Shown: positions 26,708 to 35,304 of the stretch, piece after piece | How the letters are laid out: each line of letters opens with the position of its first letter | Position numbering within the stretch: position 1 is the stretch's first letter | Origin: Devosia yakushimensis | GTDB lineage: Bacteria; Pseudomonadota; Alphaproteobacteria; Rhizobiales; Devosiaceae | Direction of reading: 5' to 3' | NCBI RefSeq assembly: GCF_030159855.1 | Contig: NZ_BSNG01000001.1 | Location: 1,550,001 to 1,614,000, forward strand | DNA: 64,000 nt | Position numbers and translations under genes: made by a program | The notes under the pieces: generated by a model | The model's input: only the letters and a program-made list of their open reading frames with translations | Told to the model about the DNA's origin: nothing | Databases searched by the model: none

Positions 26708-27733
26708 CTAATAGAGAATTATGTCGTTAAGGCCAAGTTTTCGCGCCAGATTCAGCGCGTCTTCCTGGGCGACGCCGGGCTTGAGATAAGTCAGCGTCAG
26801 CCGCGTGGCCGGGGCTCCATTGACCGAAGCCGGCTCTTCCTGAACCGAACCGATAACGGCAAATTGTTCAGCCAGGGCAACGGCATTGGCCTGGTCGGAG
26901 AAGACGCCGAGCCCGAGCTTGATGGTGCGCGCATCGGCATCCACCGTGCTGGCCCAGGCCTGCAGGTCGGGAGACTTCGTGGCCATGGCGTTGACGGCGG
27001 CAAAAGCGGTGCCGATGGCCTGGTCCTGCGCCTCTGGCGTGGTGTCGGCATAGGAGAAGAGATTGCCGAAGAAATTGCCCGCCATATCGGCTAAGCTATT
27101 GGTATTGTCGGCATATCTGGTGCCGCCGGTGATGGCGGGACCGCTATAGCTGGCCAGCAGCGCGCGGGTATCGTCGCCCTCGAGCGGCGCCTTGCCGACA
27201 TATTCGACCGCCACCTGCGCCGAGCCATTGTTGACGTAGCCCAGCATCTCGGCGGCGCGATGCGACAGGTCCATGATGCGGCCCGGCAGGTATGGCCCGC
27301 GATCATTGACCCGCACCACGATGGAGCGGCCATTTTCCTGATTGGTCACCCGGACATAGGATGGCAGGGGCAGCGTGGGATGGGCGCCGGTAATGGCGTT
27401 GGCCGAGAATATCTCGCCATTTGCTGTGCGGCGGCCATGGAAATCGGAGCCGTACCAGGAGGCGTTGCCGACGGCCCGATAGTTCGGATCCTCTTGCGGC
27501 ACATAGGTTTTTCCGCGCACGGTATAGGGCTGGCCGACCTGATAGCGCCCTCCCCCCTTGGGAGGATTGGGATTGTTGGTGACGCGGGGAGAAACCCCGA
27601 CCCCATATTCCTTGGAGGTGAAGGCGCCGCGCTTGACGGTGGCGCCGAGCCCGCCGGTGGCACAGGCTGCAATCATCGGGGCGATCAAAGCGCCGAGGGC
27701 CACGAGGCGGATGGCTTGGCGCCAAGGGGTCAT
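26708..27733 (-). CDS. rlpA: RlpA-type septal lytic transglycosylase lipoprotein with SPOR domain
   Basis: Outer-membrane lipoprotein that cleaves denuded glycan strands at the septum; 341 aa. The start at 27733 gives a lipoprotein signal (AIRLVALGALIAPMIAACAT, lipobox IAAC). The double-psi beta barrel contains GNASWYGSDFHGRRTANGE, VTNQENGRSIVVRVNDRGPY and DLSHRAAEMLGY. The C-terminal 80 residues look like a SPOR domain (KLGLGVFSDQANAVALAEQF). It is the first gene of the long housekeeping operon, next to dacC, both acting on the cell wall. Confidence 0.93.
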   Translation of the reverse strand: MTPWRQAIRLVALGALIAPMIAACATGGLGATVKRGAFTSKEYGVGVSPRVTNNPNPPKGGGRYQVGQPYTVRGKTYVPQEDPNYRAVGNASWYGSDFHGRRTANGEIFSANAITGAHPTLPLPSYVRVTNQENGRSIVVRVNDRGPYLPGRIMDLSHRAAEMLGYVNNGSAQVAVEYVGKAPLEGDDTRALLASYSGPAITGGTRYADNTNSLADMAGNFFGNLFSYADTTPEAQDQAIGTAFAAVNAMATKSPDLQAWASTVDADARTIKLGLGVFSDQANAVALAEQFAVIGSVQEEPASVNGAPATRLTLTYLKPGVAQEDALNLARKLGLNDIILY

Positions 27734-27940
27734 CGTCACGGTACGCAAACTCTTACACTGGTCACACTGGTACGCGCAGATCATAACCCGATCCGGCGCT
27801 GTCACACGCAGAGAACAGTTTTCTGGTTTCGGCTAGGTTAAAGACAACAGACTGTTAGCATTGAGCGTAGCATTTGAGCGCAATTGGTGACGATGGGCGG
27901 CGAAATGCGACAGCATTCCTGTCCTTGCGTCACGCAGGAT

Positions 27941-27956
27941 ATAAAGATATCTTTAT
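27941..27956. promoter_or_regulatory. Perfect palindrome upstream of metH, possible ArsR/SahR-type operator
   Basis: ATAAAGAT/ATCTTTAT is a perfect 16-bp palindrome 37 bases before the metH start. Methionine-cycle genes of proteobacteria are often controlled by ArsR-family SAM/SAH sensors that bind this kind of AAAGATATCTTT palindrome; that link is from memory and no such regulator gene is in the window. No cobalamin or SAM riboswitch was recognised in the 259-base gap between rlpA and metH. Confidence 0.5.
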
Positions 27957-27992
27957 GTCACTGGAAAATACTGACTGAGCCGAGGTATGGCG

Positions 27993-30900
27993 ATGAGCCG
28001 GCATGATGACGCCCACATTCCCGACTGGAACGAGGTCCGCTCCGCGCTGACCCAGGCCGCGCGCGAGCGCATCCTGATTCTGGACGGCGCCATGGGCACC
28101 ATGATCCAGCGCCTGAAACTCACCGAGGAAAATTTCCGGGGTGAACGGTTCAAGGACTGGACGCTGCCGCTGCAAGGCAACAACGACCTGCTGGTTATAA
28201 CCGAACCGCAGATGATCGAGGATATCCACTACCAGTATTTCATGGCTGGCGCCGATATCGTCGAAACCAACACCTTTTCAGGCACGTCGGTCGCGCAGGC
28301 TGACTATGCCTGCGAAAGCGCAGTCTATGACATCAATTACCAGGGCGTGATCGTCGCGCGGCGGGCGGCAAAACGGGCCGAGGCTGAAGATGGAAAGCGG
28401 CGCTTTGTGGCCGGCGCATTGGGGCCGACCAACAAGACTTCGTCCATGTCGACCGACGTCAACAGCCCTGGCCACCGCGCCATCACCTTCGATGAGCTGG
28501 TGGAAGCCTATGGCGAAGCCATTACCGGGCTGGTGGATGCCGGCGCGGACCTGCTGCTGTTTGAAACCATCACCGATACGCTGAACACCAAGGCCGGCAT
28601 TTTCGCCGCTCAGCGCCTGTTCCGCGAACGCGGCATCGAAGTGCCGATCATGATCTCGGGCACCATCACGGACCTTTCCGGCCGCACGCTTTCCGGCCAG
28701 ACGCCGACGGCCTTCTGGTATTCGGTGCGCCACGCCAATCCGCTGACCATCGGGCTCAATTGCGCATTGGGCGCCAATGCCATGCGGGCGCATCTGGGCG
28801 AATTGTCCGATGTGGCCGACACCTTCATCTGCGCCTATCCCAATGCCGGCCTGCCCAATGCCTTCGGCCAATATGACGAAACGCCAGAATTCATGGCCGA
28901 GCAGATCGAAGGCTTTGCCGCCTCGGGCTATGTCAACATCGTCGGCGGCTGCTGCGGCTCGACGCCGGACCATATCCGCGCCATCGCCCAGGCCGTATCC
29001 AAGCACAAGCCGCGCGCGGTGCCGGAGGCCGATCGGCTGCTGCGCCTGTCGGGCCTCGAGCCCTTTACGCTCACCAGCGACATTCCCTTCGTCAATGTCG
29101 GCGAACGCACCAATGTCACCGGCTCGGCCCGCTTCCGCAAGCTGATCACCGCCGGCGACTATACCGCCGCGCTCGACGTTGCCCGTGACCAGGTGGCCAA
29201 TGGCGCCCAGGTCATCGACATCAACATGGATGAGGGCCTGATCGACTCCAAACAGGTGATGATCGAGTTCCTCAACCTGCTGGCCGCCGAACCCGACATC
29301 GCCAAAGTGCCGCTGATGATCGACTCTTCCAAATGGGAGGTGATCGAGGCGGGCCTCAAATGCGTGCAGGGCAAGGCGCTGGTCAATTCCATCTCGATGA
29401 AGGAAGGCGAAGAAGCGTTCCTGCATCACGCCCGGCTGGTCCGCGCGTATGGCGCCGCCGTGGTGGTGATGGCGTTCGACGAGCAGGGCCAGGCCGATAC
29501 GCTGGAACGCAAGGTCGAAATCTGCACCCGCGCCTATAAGCTCTTGACCGAGGAAGTCGGCTTTCCGCCGGAAGACATTGTTTTTGATCCCAATGTCTTC
29601 GCCGTCGCCACCGGCATCGAAGAGCATAACGGCTATGGTGTCGCCTTCCTCGAGGCGACCAAGATCATTACCGACACCCTGCCCCATGTGCATATTTCGG
29701 GCGGTATCAGCAACCTCAGCTTCTCGTTCCGCGGCAATGAGCCGGTGCGCGAGGCCATGCATGCGGTGTTCCTCTACTATGCCATCCAGAACGGCATGGA
29801 CATGGGCATCGTCAATGCCGGGCAGCTGGCGGTCTATGAGTCCATCGACAAGGAATTGCGCGACGCCTGCGAGGACGTGATCCTCAACCGGCGATCCGAT
29901 GCCACTGACCGCATGCTGGAACTGGCCGAACGCTATCGCGGCACGGCCGGCAAGGAAGTGGCCGCCAAGGATTTGAGCTGGCGCGAAAAGCCGGTGGCGG
30001 ATCGCATTGCCCATGCCCTGGTCAATGGCATCACCGAATATATCGACGCCGATACCGAGGAAGCCCGGCTTGCGGCGGCGCGGCCGCTGCATGTCATCGA
30101 AGGCCCGCTGATGGCCGGCATGAATATCGTGGGCGACCTGTTCGGCTCGGGCAAGATGTTCCTGCCGCAGGTGGTGAAATCGGCTCGCGTGATGAAGCAG
30201 GCCGTGGCTTTGCTCCTGCCTTACATGGAAGAAGAAAAGCGCCTCAATGGCGGCGATGAGCGCCAAAGCGCCGGCAAGGTGCTGATGGCGACCGTCAAGG
30301 GCGACGTGCACGATATCGGCAAGAACATCGTTGGCGTCGTGCTGGCCTGCAACAATTACGAGATCATCGATCTCGGCGTCATGGTGCCGACCGCCAAAAT
30401 CTTGCAGACGGCACGCGACGAGAAGGTCGACATTATCGGCCTCTCCGGCCTCATCACGCCGTCGCTCGACGAGATGGTGCATGTGGCGGCCGAAATGGAG
30501 CGCGAGGGATTCGACATCCCCCTGCTGATTGGCGGGGCAACGACCAGTCGCGTCCATACCGCCGTCAAAATCCATCCGCGCTACGAACGCGGTCAGGCCG
30601 TCTATGTCAACGACGCCAGCCGCGCCGTGGGCGTGGTCTCCAATCTGCTGTCCAATGACACCAAGGTCACCTTCATCGAAGAGGTGCGGGCCGAATATGC
30701 CAAGGCGGCTAATGCACATCTGCGCGCCGAGGAAGAAAAGCAGCGCCTGCCGCTGAGCAAGGCCCGCGAGAATGCCTTCAAGCCGGATTGGTCGGGCTAT
30801 GTTCCGCCCAAGCCAAGCTTTCTCGGCACGCGCGTCTTCGACGATTATGACCTCGAAACGCTGGCCAGGTATATCGACTGGACGCCCTTCTTCCAGACCT

Positions 30901-31742
30901 GGGAGCTCAAGGGGCGTTACCCGGCCATTCTGCAGGATGAAAAGCAGGGCGAAGCCGCCCGGCAGCTCTTTGCCGATGCGCAGAAAATGCTCAAGCAGAT
31001 CATCGATGAAAAGTGGTTCCATCCGCGCGCCGTCGTCGGCTTCTGGCCGGCCAATGCGGTGGGCGATGATATCCGCTTGTATGGCGATGAAGGCCGCGCC
31101 GACGAATTGGCCACGCTCTTCACCCTGCGCCAGCAACTGACCAAGCGCGATGGCAAGCCGAACATGGCGCTGAGCGATTTCGTGGCCCCGGCCGGCACAC
31201 CCGACTATCTCGGCGCTTTCGTCGTGACAACCGGGCTTGAGGAAGTGGCCATTGCCGAGCGTTTCGAGGCCCAGCACGACGATTATTCGTCCATTCTGGT
31301 CAAGGCGCTGGCCGACCGCTTCGCCGAGGCCTTTGCCGAGGCCATGCATGAGCGGGTGCGCCGTGAATTCTGGGGCTATGGCTCGGGCGAAACCTTTGCG
31401 CCTGACGAGCTGATCGGGGAACCCTACCAGGGCATCCGCCCTGCCCCGGGCTATCCGGCGCAGCCCGACCATACCGAAAAGACGACGCTGTTCCGGCTGC
31501 TCGACGCCGAAAAAAATGCCGGGGTGACGCTGACGGAAAGCTACGCCATGTGGCCTGGCTCATCGGTTTCCGGCCTCTATTTCAGCCACCCGGATTCCTA
31601 TTATTTCGGCGTGGCCAAGGTAGAGCGCGACCAGGTTCTGGATTATGCGCAGCGCAAGGGCATGGCGGTGGGCGATGTCGAGCGCTGGCTCGGGCCGATC
31701 CTCAACTATATTCCGGGCCCCGCCATCGTGGCGGCGGAGTGA
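27993..31742 (+). CDS. metH: Cobalamin-dependent methionine synthase
   Basis: Transfers methyl from methyltetrahydrofolate to homocysteine through B12; 1249 aa, full length for the four-module enzyme. Module order: homocysteine-binding barrel (ILDGAMGTMIQRL; zinc ligands in GGCCGSTPDHI), pterin-binding barrel (VGERTNVTGSARF; DINMDEGLID), cobalamin domain with DVHDIGKNIVGV (residues about 770-782, the B12-ligating His) and the C-terminal reactivation domain (RPAPGYPAQPDHTEK). An ATG at 27987 has its GAGG too close; the next at 27993 has GAGG seven bases upstream and is preferred. The gene is followed four bases later by a CobW-like small gene. Confidence 0.97.
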   Translation: MSRHDDAHIPDWNEVRSALTQAARERILILDGAMGTMIQRLKLTEENFRGERFKDWTLPLQGNNDLLVITEPQMIEDIHYQYFMAGADIVETNTFSGTSVAQADYACESAVYDINYQGVIVARRAAKRAEAEDGKRRFVAGALGPTNKTSSMSTDVNSPGHRAITFDELVEAYGEAITGLVDAGADLLLFETITDTLNTKAGIFAAQRLFRERGIEVPIMISGTITDLSGRTLSGQTPTAFWYSVRHANPLTIGLNCALGANAMRAHLGELSDVADTFICAYPNAGLPNAFGQYDETPEFMAEQIEGFAASGYVNIVGGCCGSTPDHIRAIAQAVSKHKPRAVPEADRLLRLSGLEPFTLTSDIPFVNVGERTNVTGSARFRKLITAGDYTAALDVARDQVANGAQVIDINMDEGLIDSKQVMIEFLNLLAAEPDIAKVPLMIDSSKWEVIEAGLKCVQGKALVNSISMKEGEEAFLHHARLVRAYGAAVVVMAFDEQGQADTLERKVEICTRAYKLLTEEVGFPPEDIVFDPNVFAVATGIEEHNGYGVAFLEATKIITDTLPHVHISGGISNLSFSFRGNEPVREAMHAVFLYYAIQNGMDMGIVNAGQLAVYESIDKELRDACEDVILNRRSDATDRMLELAERYRGTAGKEVAAKDLSWREKPVADRIAHALVNGITEYIDADTEEARLAAARPLHVIEGPLMAGMNIVGDLFGSGKMFLPQVVKSARVMKQAVALLLPYMEEEKRLNGGDERQSAGKVLMATVKGDVHDIGKNIVGVVLACNNYEIIDLGVMVPTAKILQTARDEKVDIIGLSGLITPSLDEMVHVAAEMEREGFDIPLLIGGATTSRVHTAVKIHPRYERGQAVYVNDASRAVGVVSNLLSNDTKVTFIEEVRAEYAKAANAHLRAEEEKQRLPLSKARENAFKPDWSGYVPPKPSFLGTRVFDDYDLETLARYIDWTPFFQTWELKGRYPAILQDEKQGEAARQLFADAQKMLKQIIDEKWFHPRAVVGFWPANAVGDDIRLYGDEGRADELATLFTLRQQLTKRDGKPNMALSDFVAPAGTPDYLGAFVVTTGLEEVAIAERFEAQHDDYSSILVKALADRFAEAFAEAMHERVRREFWGYGSGETFAPDELIGEPYQGIRPAPGYPAQPDHTEKTTLFRLLDAEKNAGVTLTESYAMWPGSSVSGLYFSHPDSYYFGVAKVERDQVLDYAQRKGMAVGDVERWLGPILNYIPGPAIVAAE

Positions 31743-31746
31743 TGCC

Positions 31747-32091
31747 ATGGGCCGGATCGATCCCATTCCGGTGACGCTGGTGACCGAGCCCTCGCGCCTT
31801 TTGGCGCTGGGCCCGGACACGGCGTTGTTGCGCCTGCCCGCCAATAGCGGCCACGGCCATGCCGACGGCGACTATTGCATTGCCTGTGCCGGACGCAGCG
31901 ATGTGCGGGCGATGCTGTTCGACCTGCTGGAAGGGGCCAAACAGGGGCTGCGGCCGGCGTTCAAGCGCGTCGTGGTGGATGCGAGCGCTGTGCCCGATCC
32001 GTCAGTGGTCGTGGCTGCGCTGACGGGCAAACTGCCGGCCCAGGCAATGCGGGATCATACTGTGGCGCGGTTGTTTTATCTGGCGGGGTAG
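31747..32091 (+). CDS. Small CobW/COG0523-like protein lacking the GTP-binding P-loop
   Basis: 114 aa, starting four bases after the metH stop. The opening IPVTLVTEPSRLLALG occupies the place of the first strand of CobW GTPases but without the GFLGAGKTT P-loop. Then DYCIACAGRSDVRAMLFDLL (Cys44 and Cys47) resembles the CobW GC(I/L)CC-x-x-R-x-D-L region, and FKRVVVDASAVPDPSVVVAAL resembles the FD-R-V-V-I-E-T-T-G-L-A-D-P-A-P-V segment. So it looks like a CobW-type metal-chaperone domain reduced to its cysteine module. Coupling to metH suggests a role in zinc or cobalamin supply to MetH, but this is inference. Confidence 0.6.
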   Translation: MGRIDPIPVTLVTEPSRLLALGPDTALLRLPANSGHGHADGDYCIACAGRSDVRAMLFDLLEGAKQGLRPAFKRVVVDASAVPDPSVVVAALTGKLPAQAMRDHTVARLFYLAG

Positions 32092-32116
32092 CCCACCGAG
32101 ACCGCAACTCCCCACG

Positions 32117-32216
32117 ATGTCATCCCGGCGCAGGCCGGGATCCATGCTGAAGGCCATCCGAAAACAGCGATGACGGAGAGTTCACAGAATAGATTCCGGC
32201 CTGCGCCGGAATGACC
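32117..32216. repeat. Family A palindromic repeat pair, copy 1
   Basis: Two inverted hairpins: ATCCCGGC/GCCGGGAT with loop GCAG (32122-32141) and ATTCCGGC/GCCGGAAT with loop CTGC (32193-32212), flanked by GTC and GAC. Between them is CCATGCTGAAGG, also found in copy 2. This is a REP/BIME-like unit. The remainder of the 318-base gap to 32410 holds family B copy 1 and no gene. Confidence 0.8.
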
Positions 32217-32271
32217 CGGTGGGTGATTTGATGCCTGTGAGAACCACAAACTAATCCCCCCACGATCGCTT

Positions 32272-32343
32272 CCTCGGGCCTGACCCGAGGGCCACTCTCA
32301 ACACGGCACAAGCGGCGAATGGCCCTCGGGTCAAGCCCGAGGG
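32272..32343. repeat. Family B palindromic repeat, copy 1
   Basis: A 72-bp unit with a hairpin at each end (CCTCGGG/CCCGAGG with 5-nt loops) enclosing CTCTCAACACGGCACAAGCG and GCGAATGG. The two end hairpins are themselves inverted relative to each other. Near-identical units lie at 36981-37051 (same orientation) and 40681-40752 (inverted). Confidence 0.85.
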
Positions 32344-32409
32344 AAGCGCGGTGATTGGGGAAGGCTTGGTGCCAAGCAAGCCGGCGTTGAGTTAGGTCTA
32401 GATCAAACC

Positions 32410-32961
32410 CTACCCCTCGAACCGTACCAGTGGGGTATCCAGCCGCAGATAGAGTGGATGTTTGGGGCTGCCGTCGCCATTGGTGCCGAAGCACCAGAGC
32501 TCGATGCCATCGGCTTTCAGCGCTTCAACGATCGCCTTGCCGGAGGCGGCCAGGGCCTTGTTGAGCTTGCCGTGGCAGAGGACGACGAAATCCGCATCCG
32601 CCGCGGCCGCACGGATCGCCGGCAGGTTCGCTTCCGACACCGCGACCACGCCCGGCGCCAATAGCATCTTGGGGTCGGTGGCGCGGTAATCGCCCACATT
32701 GGCCTTGGTCATGGCCGAATAGCCTTCGCGCTGCGCAAAGGTCCATTCGCGGGCACAGGTGGGGTCATTGACCGTCGCATCGGCCGTACTCGGGTTCATG
32801 CCGATGAACAGGATATAGCGGTCCGGGAAAGCCTCCCCGGTCCAGCGGCGCATCAGCTGGCGATAGCGGCCGTCGGCGCTGAATCTGGCGTCGCCCTTGA
32901 CGCCCGCCATCAGCGGCAGGCGCACCTTGCCGCCGGGGTCGTGGCCGGCTCCGTCATTCAT
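32410..32961 (-). CDS. DUF1643 domain protein
   Basis: 183 aa, unknown function. DUF1643 features are RYILFIGMNPSTADATVNDP, a WTFAQREGYSAMTKANVGDY stretch and a C-terminal WCFGTNGDGSPKHPLYL motif. The conserved Asn-Pro-Ser/Ala-Asp pattern suggests a binding or catalytic pocket, but no activity is established. The ATG at 32961 overlaps the folD stop by four bases (ATGA), so it is translated with folD; longer frames to 33498 are shadows of folD. Confidence 0.88.
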   Translation of the reverse strand: MNDGAGHDPGGKVRLPLMAGVKGDARFSADGRYRQLMRRWTGEAFPDRYILFIGMNPSTADATVNDPTCAREWTFAQREGYSAMTKANVGDYRATDPKMLLAPGVVAVSEANLPAIRAAAADADFVVLCHGKLNKALAASGKAIVEALKADGIELWCFGTNGDGSPKHPLYLRLDTPLVRFEG

Positions 32962-33860
32962 GCGGTGAGATCGCTTGGCGGCACCAGCCCGTTGATCAGC
33001 GAGGCCGTGGTGATGGTATTGGCGAGCAGGCAAGCAATGGTCATCGGCCCAACGCCGCCCGGAACCGGGCTGATGGCGCCGGCAATTTCCTTGGCCTCGG
33101 CAAAGGCGACATCGCCCACCAGCCGCGTCTTGCCTTCGCCGCGCTCCGGCGCCGGAATGCGGTTGACGCCGACATCGAGCACGGTGGCGCCCGGCTTGAT
33201 CCAGTCGCCCTTGATCATTTCGGGACGGCCGACCGCGGCCACGACGATATCGGCGCGGCGCACCACATCGGCCAGATCGCGGGTCTTGGAATGGGCGACG
33301 GTGATGGTGCAGTTCTCGCGCAGCAGCAATTGCATCATCGGCTTGCCGACCAGATTGGAGCGGCCGACGATGACGGCATGGAGTCCGGCCAGCGAGCCCA
33401 GCTGGTCGCGCAGCAGCATCAGGCAGCCCAGCGGGGTGCAGGAAACCGGCCCGGGCAGGCCGATCTGCACCTTGCCGACATTGGCCGGGGTGAAGCAATC
33501 GACATCCTTGGACGGCGCGATCGCCTCGATCACCTTGACCGGATCGATCTGTTTCGGAACCGGCATTTGAACAAGAATACCATGGACTTGGTCGTCATTA
33601 TTGAGACGACGCACCAGCTCCAGCAATTCGGCCTCACTGGTATCTTCGGGCAGCTCATACTTGAACGAGACCATGCCGACCTCAGCGGTCTGCTTGGCCT
33701 TGCTGCTCACATAGATCTCGCTGGCCGGATCGTGGCCGACAATAACCACGGCCAGGCCCGGCGTGATGCCATGTTCGGCCTTGAGGCGCGCCACGTGACC
33801 GGCAATGCGGGTGCGCAAGTTTTCCGCATAGCTTTTTCCGTCGATGATCCGGGCGGTCAT
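32958..33860 (-). CDS. folD: Bifunctional methylenetetrahydrofolate dehydrogenase / cyclohydrolase
   Basis: Interconverts methylene-, methenyl- and formyl-tetrahydrofolate using NADP; 300 aa. Key motifs are GKSYAENLRTRI near the N terminus, the catalytic YVSSKAKQTAEVGM with the conserved Lys, ILVQMPVPKQID, DVDCFTPANVGKV and the NADP loop VIVGRSNLVGKPM. PGGVGPMTIACLL near the end is the second FolD signature. It supplies one-carbon units near metH, which lies convergent across a repeat-rich gap. Confidence 0.97.
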   Translation of the reverse strand: MTARIIDGKSYAENLRTRIAGHVARLKAEHGITPGLAVVIVGHDPASEIYVSSKAKQTAEVGMVSFKYELPEDTSEAELLELVRRLNNDDQVHGILVQMPVPKQIDPVKVIEAIAPSKDVDCFTPANVGKVQIGLPGPVSCTPLGCLMLLRDQLGSLAGLHAVIVGRSNLVGKPMMQLLLRENCTITVAHSKTRDLADVVRRADIVVAAVGRPEMIKGDWIKPGATVLDVGVNRIPAPERGEGKTRLVGDVAFAEAKEIAGAISPVPGGVGPMTIACLLANTITTASLINGLVPPSDLTA

Positions 33861-34046
33861 GGTGGCTCCTGTGAAGAAATGATTGGCTGGGGCTGCACGC
33901 TTCGTTCACTGCAATAGAAAATGCCGCCCGCTTCGTCCATCCCCCGCAGTATCAACAGCTTGACGGCGGGTTCATGCGATAGCCATGCTGCAGCAAGGCG
34001 CGAGACTCGACGCCATTTCGGCGTGCGCCTCAGGAGGGATGAGACC

Positions 34047-34517
34047 ATGTTGAAACGTATTGTCGTTGCCATTCTGCTCTGCCTGACCACGTTCGCGCCC
34101 AATGGCGCCTTTGCCCAGAACGAACCGCGCGTCGTTGTGCCCGACTATCCCGGTGGCGCGGCCTTTGGTGGCTGCTATCGGGTCAATGCCCGTCTCTATG
34201 GGCCTTACCGGCTCACATTCTGTCTGCAACAGCGCGGCGTCTATCAGGTGACCGGCGGCGGAATAACCTGCAATGGCCGGCTCGATTGGCGGGTGTCGGG
34301 GCGTGATATCAACGTCCAGCTGCGCCGCACCTCCTGCGGCAATGGCGTCGCCTGGAGCGCCGACCGCATGACCTGCCGCAGCGCGGGCCTGCTCGGCGGC
34401 ATTATCGGCTTCGTCGTCGTGCCGGGCATCCCCAATATCGGGTCGCTGCGCTGCACCTATTCGCCCAGCGTGCCGCAATACCGGCCGGTGACCTTCACGG
34501 CCCGCCGCTATAGCTGA
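34047..34517 (+). CDS. Small secreted cysteine-containing protein, unknown function
   Basis: 156 aa with a signal peptide (MLKRIVVAILLCLTTFAPNG, then AFAQ). The start at 34047 follows CAGGAGGGAT. The mature part has Cys residues in GGCYRVNARL, LTFCLQQ, ITCNGR, RTSCGNG, MTCRSAG and LRCTYS, an even number (six) that could form three disulfides in the periplasm. The pattern of short strands (YRLTFCLQQRGVYQVTGGGI) suggests a small beta-rich fold. I do not recognise a family. Thirteen bases separate it from the DUF1801 gene. Confidence 0.75.
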   Translation: MLKRIVVAILLCLTTFAPNGAFAQNEPRVVVPDYPGGAAFGGCYRVNARLYGPYRLTFCLQQRGVYQVTGGGITCNGRLDWRVSGRDINVQLRRTSCGNGVAWSADRMTCRSAGLLGGIIGFVVVPGIPNIGSLRCTYSPSVPQYRPVTFTARRYS

Positions 34518-34530
34518 GGCGAAACAGGCC

Positions 34531-34968
34531 ATGGCCGGACAGAAAACCATGCCGGACACCGGCTCGGTCGATGCCTTTCTGGCGCAGATCGAGGATCCGG
34601 CCCGGCGCGCCGATAGCCATGCCATGGCCAGACTGCTGCAGGAGGTATCGGGCGAGCCGCCCGTGCTGTGGGGCACGATGATCGGATTTGGCCGATACCA
34701 TTACAAATATGCCAGCGGGCACGAGGGCGATGCCTTTCTCGTCGGCTTCGCCCCGCGCAAGACCGAATTCAGCATCTATCTGATGGGAACCTATCTTCCC
34801 GAGGAAACGCAGCGCCGCGACCGGTTGCTGGCAAGGCTCGGCAAACATCGCATGGGCAAGGCATGTCTCTATGTGAAACGGCTGAGCGACATCGATCTCG
34901 AAATCCTGCGGCAATTGGCCGGCATTTCGGTGGAGACGCTGCGCCGGACCTATCCGGGCCGAACATGA
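34531..34968 (+). CDS. DUF1801 domain protein
   Basis: 145 aa cytoplasmic protein of the DUF1801 (YdhG-like) group. Seen are SVDAFLAQIEDPARRADSHA at the N terminus, VLWGTMIGFGRYHYKY in the middle and RMGKACLYVKRLSDIDLEIL at the end, all characteristic of the family. The fold relates to the frataxin-like/YdhG proteins; its role is unknown. It follows the secreted-protein gene and is probably cotranscribed. Confidence 0.85.
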   Translation: MAGQKTMPDTGSVDAFLAQIEDPARRADSHAMARLLQEVSGEPPVLWGTMIGFGRYHYKYASGHEGDAFLVGFAPRKTEFSIYLMGTYLPEETQRRDRLLARLGKHRMGKACLYVKRLSDIDLEILRQLAGISVETLRRTYPGRT

Positions 34969-34971
34969 AAA

Positions 34972-35002
34972 GGGCTGCGAGGCATTTCTGCCGTCGCAGC
35001 CC
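34972..35002 (-). terminator. Long hairpin after the DUF1801 gene
   Basis: GGGCTGCGAGGCA (34972-34984) pairs with TGCC-G-TCGCAGCCC (34989-35002), with one bulge and a TTTC loop. The T-run is on the minus-strand side (AAAA at 34968-34971 on plus), so as an intrinsic terminator it would stop minus-strand transcripts; on the plus strand it is a bare hairpin beyond the stop codon. The rest of the gap to amn at 35305 (about 300 bases) shows no gene. Confidence 0.5.
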
Positions 35003-35304
35003 TATGGAATGTCTGCCTGCCGCGCTGTTGAGGGCTTGGGGGACAAGCGGCCTGCGCAACATTCCTCGCTCACCGGTTTTGCATGGGTCGCTTGCCGTGC
35101 CAGTGAACTGCCCATGAAGATGGTGTCGAAATGCGGCAAGAAAAGTGCCCTTCACTCGGTTGTGAAAGATTTTGTGTTTTGGCCCGCCGGTTGAAGCGCG
35201 GTCGAGAAGCTGTCATGCCAGAAGAATAGGCATTGCACGATAAAGCCCAGCGATTCCGCTAGACGGCTCGGCCCAATCCGGGGCCGGCAAACCAAGAGAC
35301 AAGT

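Noticed and set aside
27734..27992. Cobalamin or SAM riboswitch before metH
   Set aside because: No B12 box or SAM-type conserved core was found; the only structured signal is the 16-bp palindrome.
28278..31472. Very long open frame (about 1064 codons) on the minus strand opposite metH
   Set aside because: It is an antisense shadow of a GC-rich gene; its translation is low-complexity and has no recognisable domain, while metH on the plus strand is complete and conserved.
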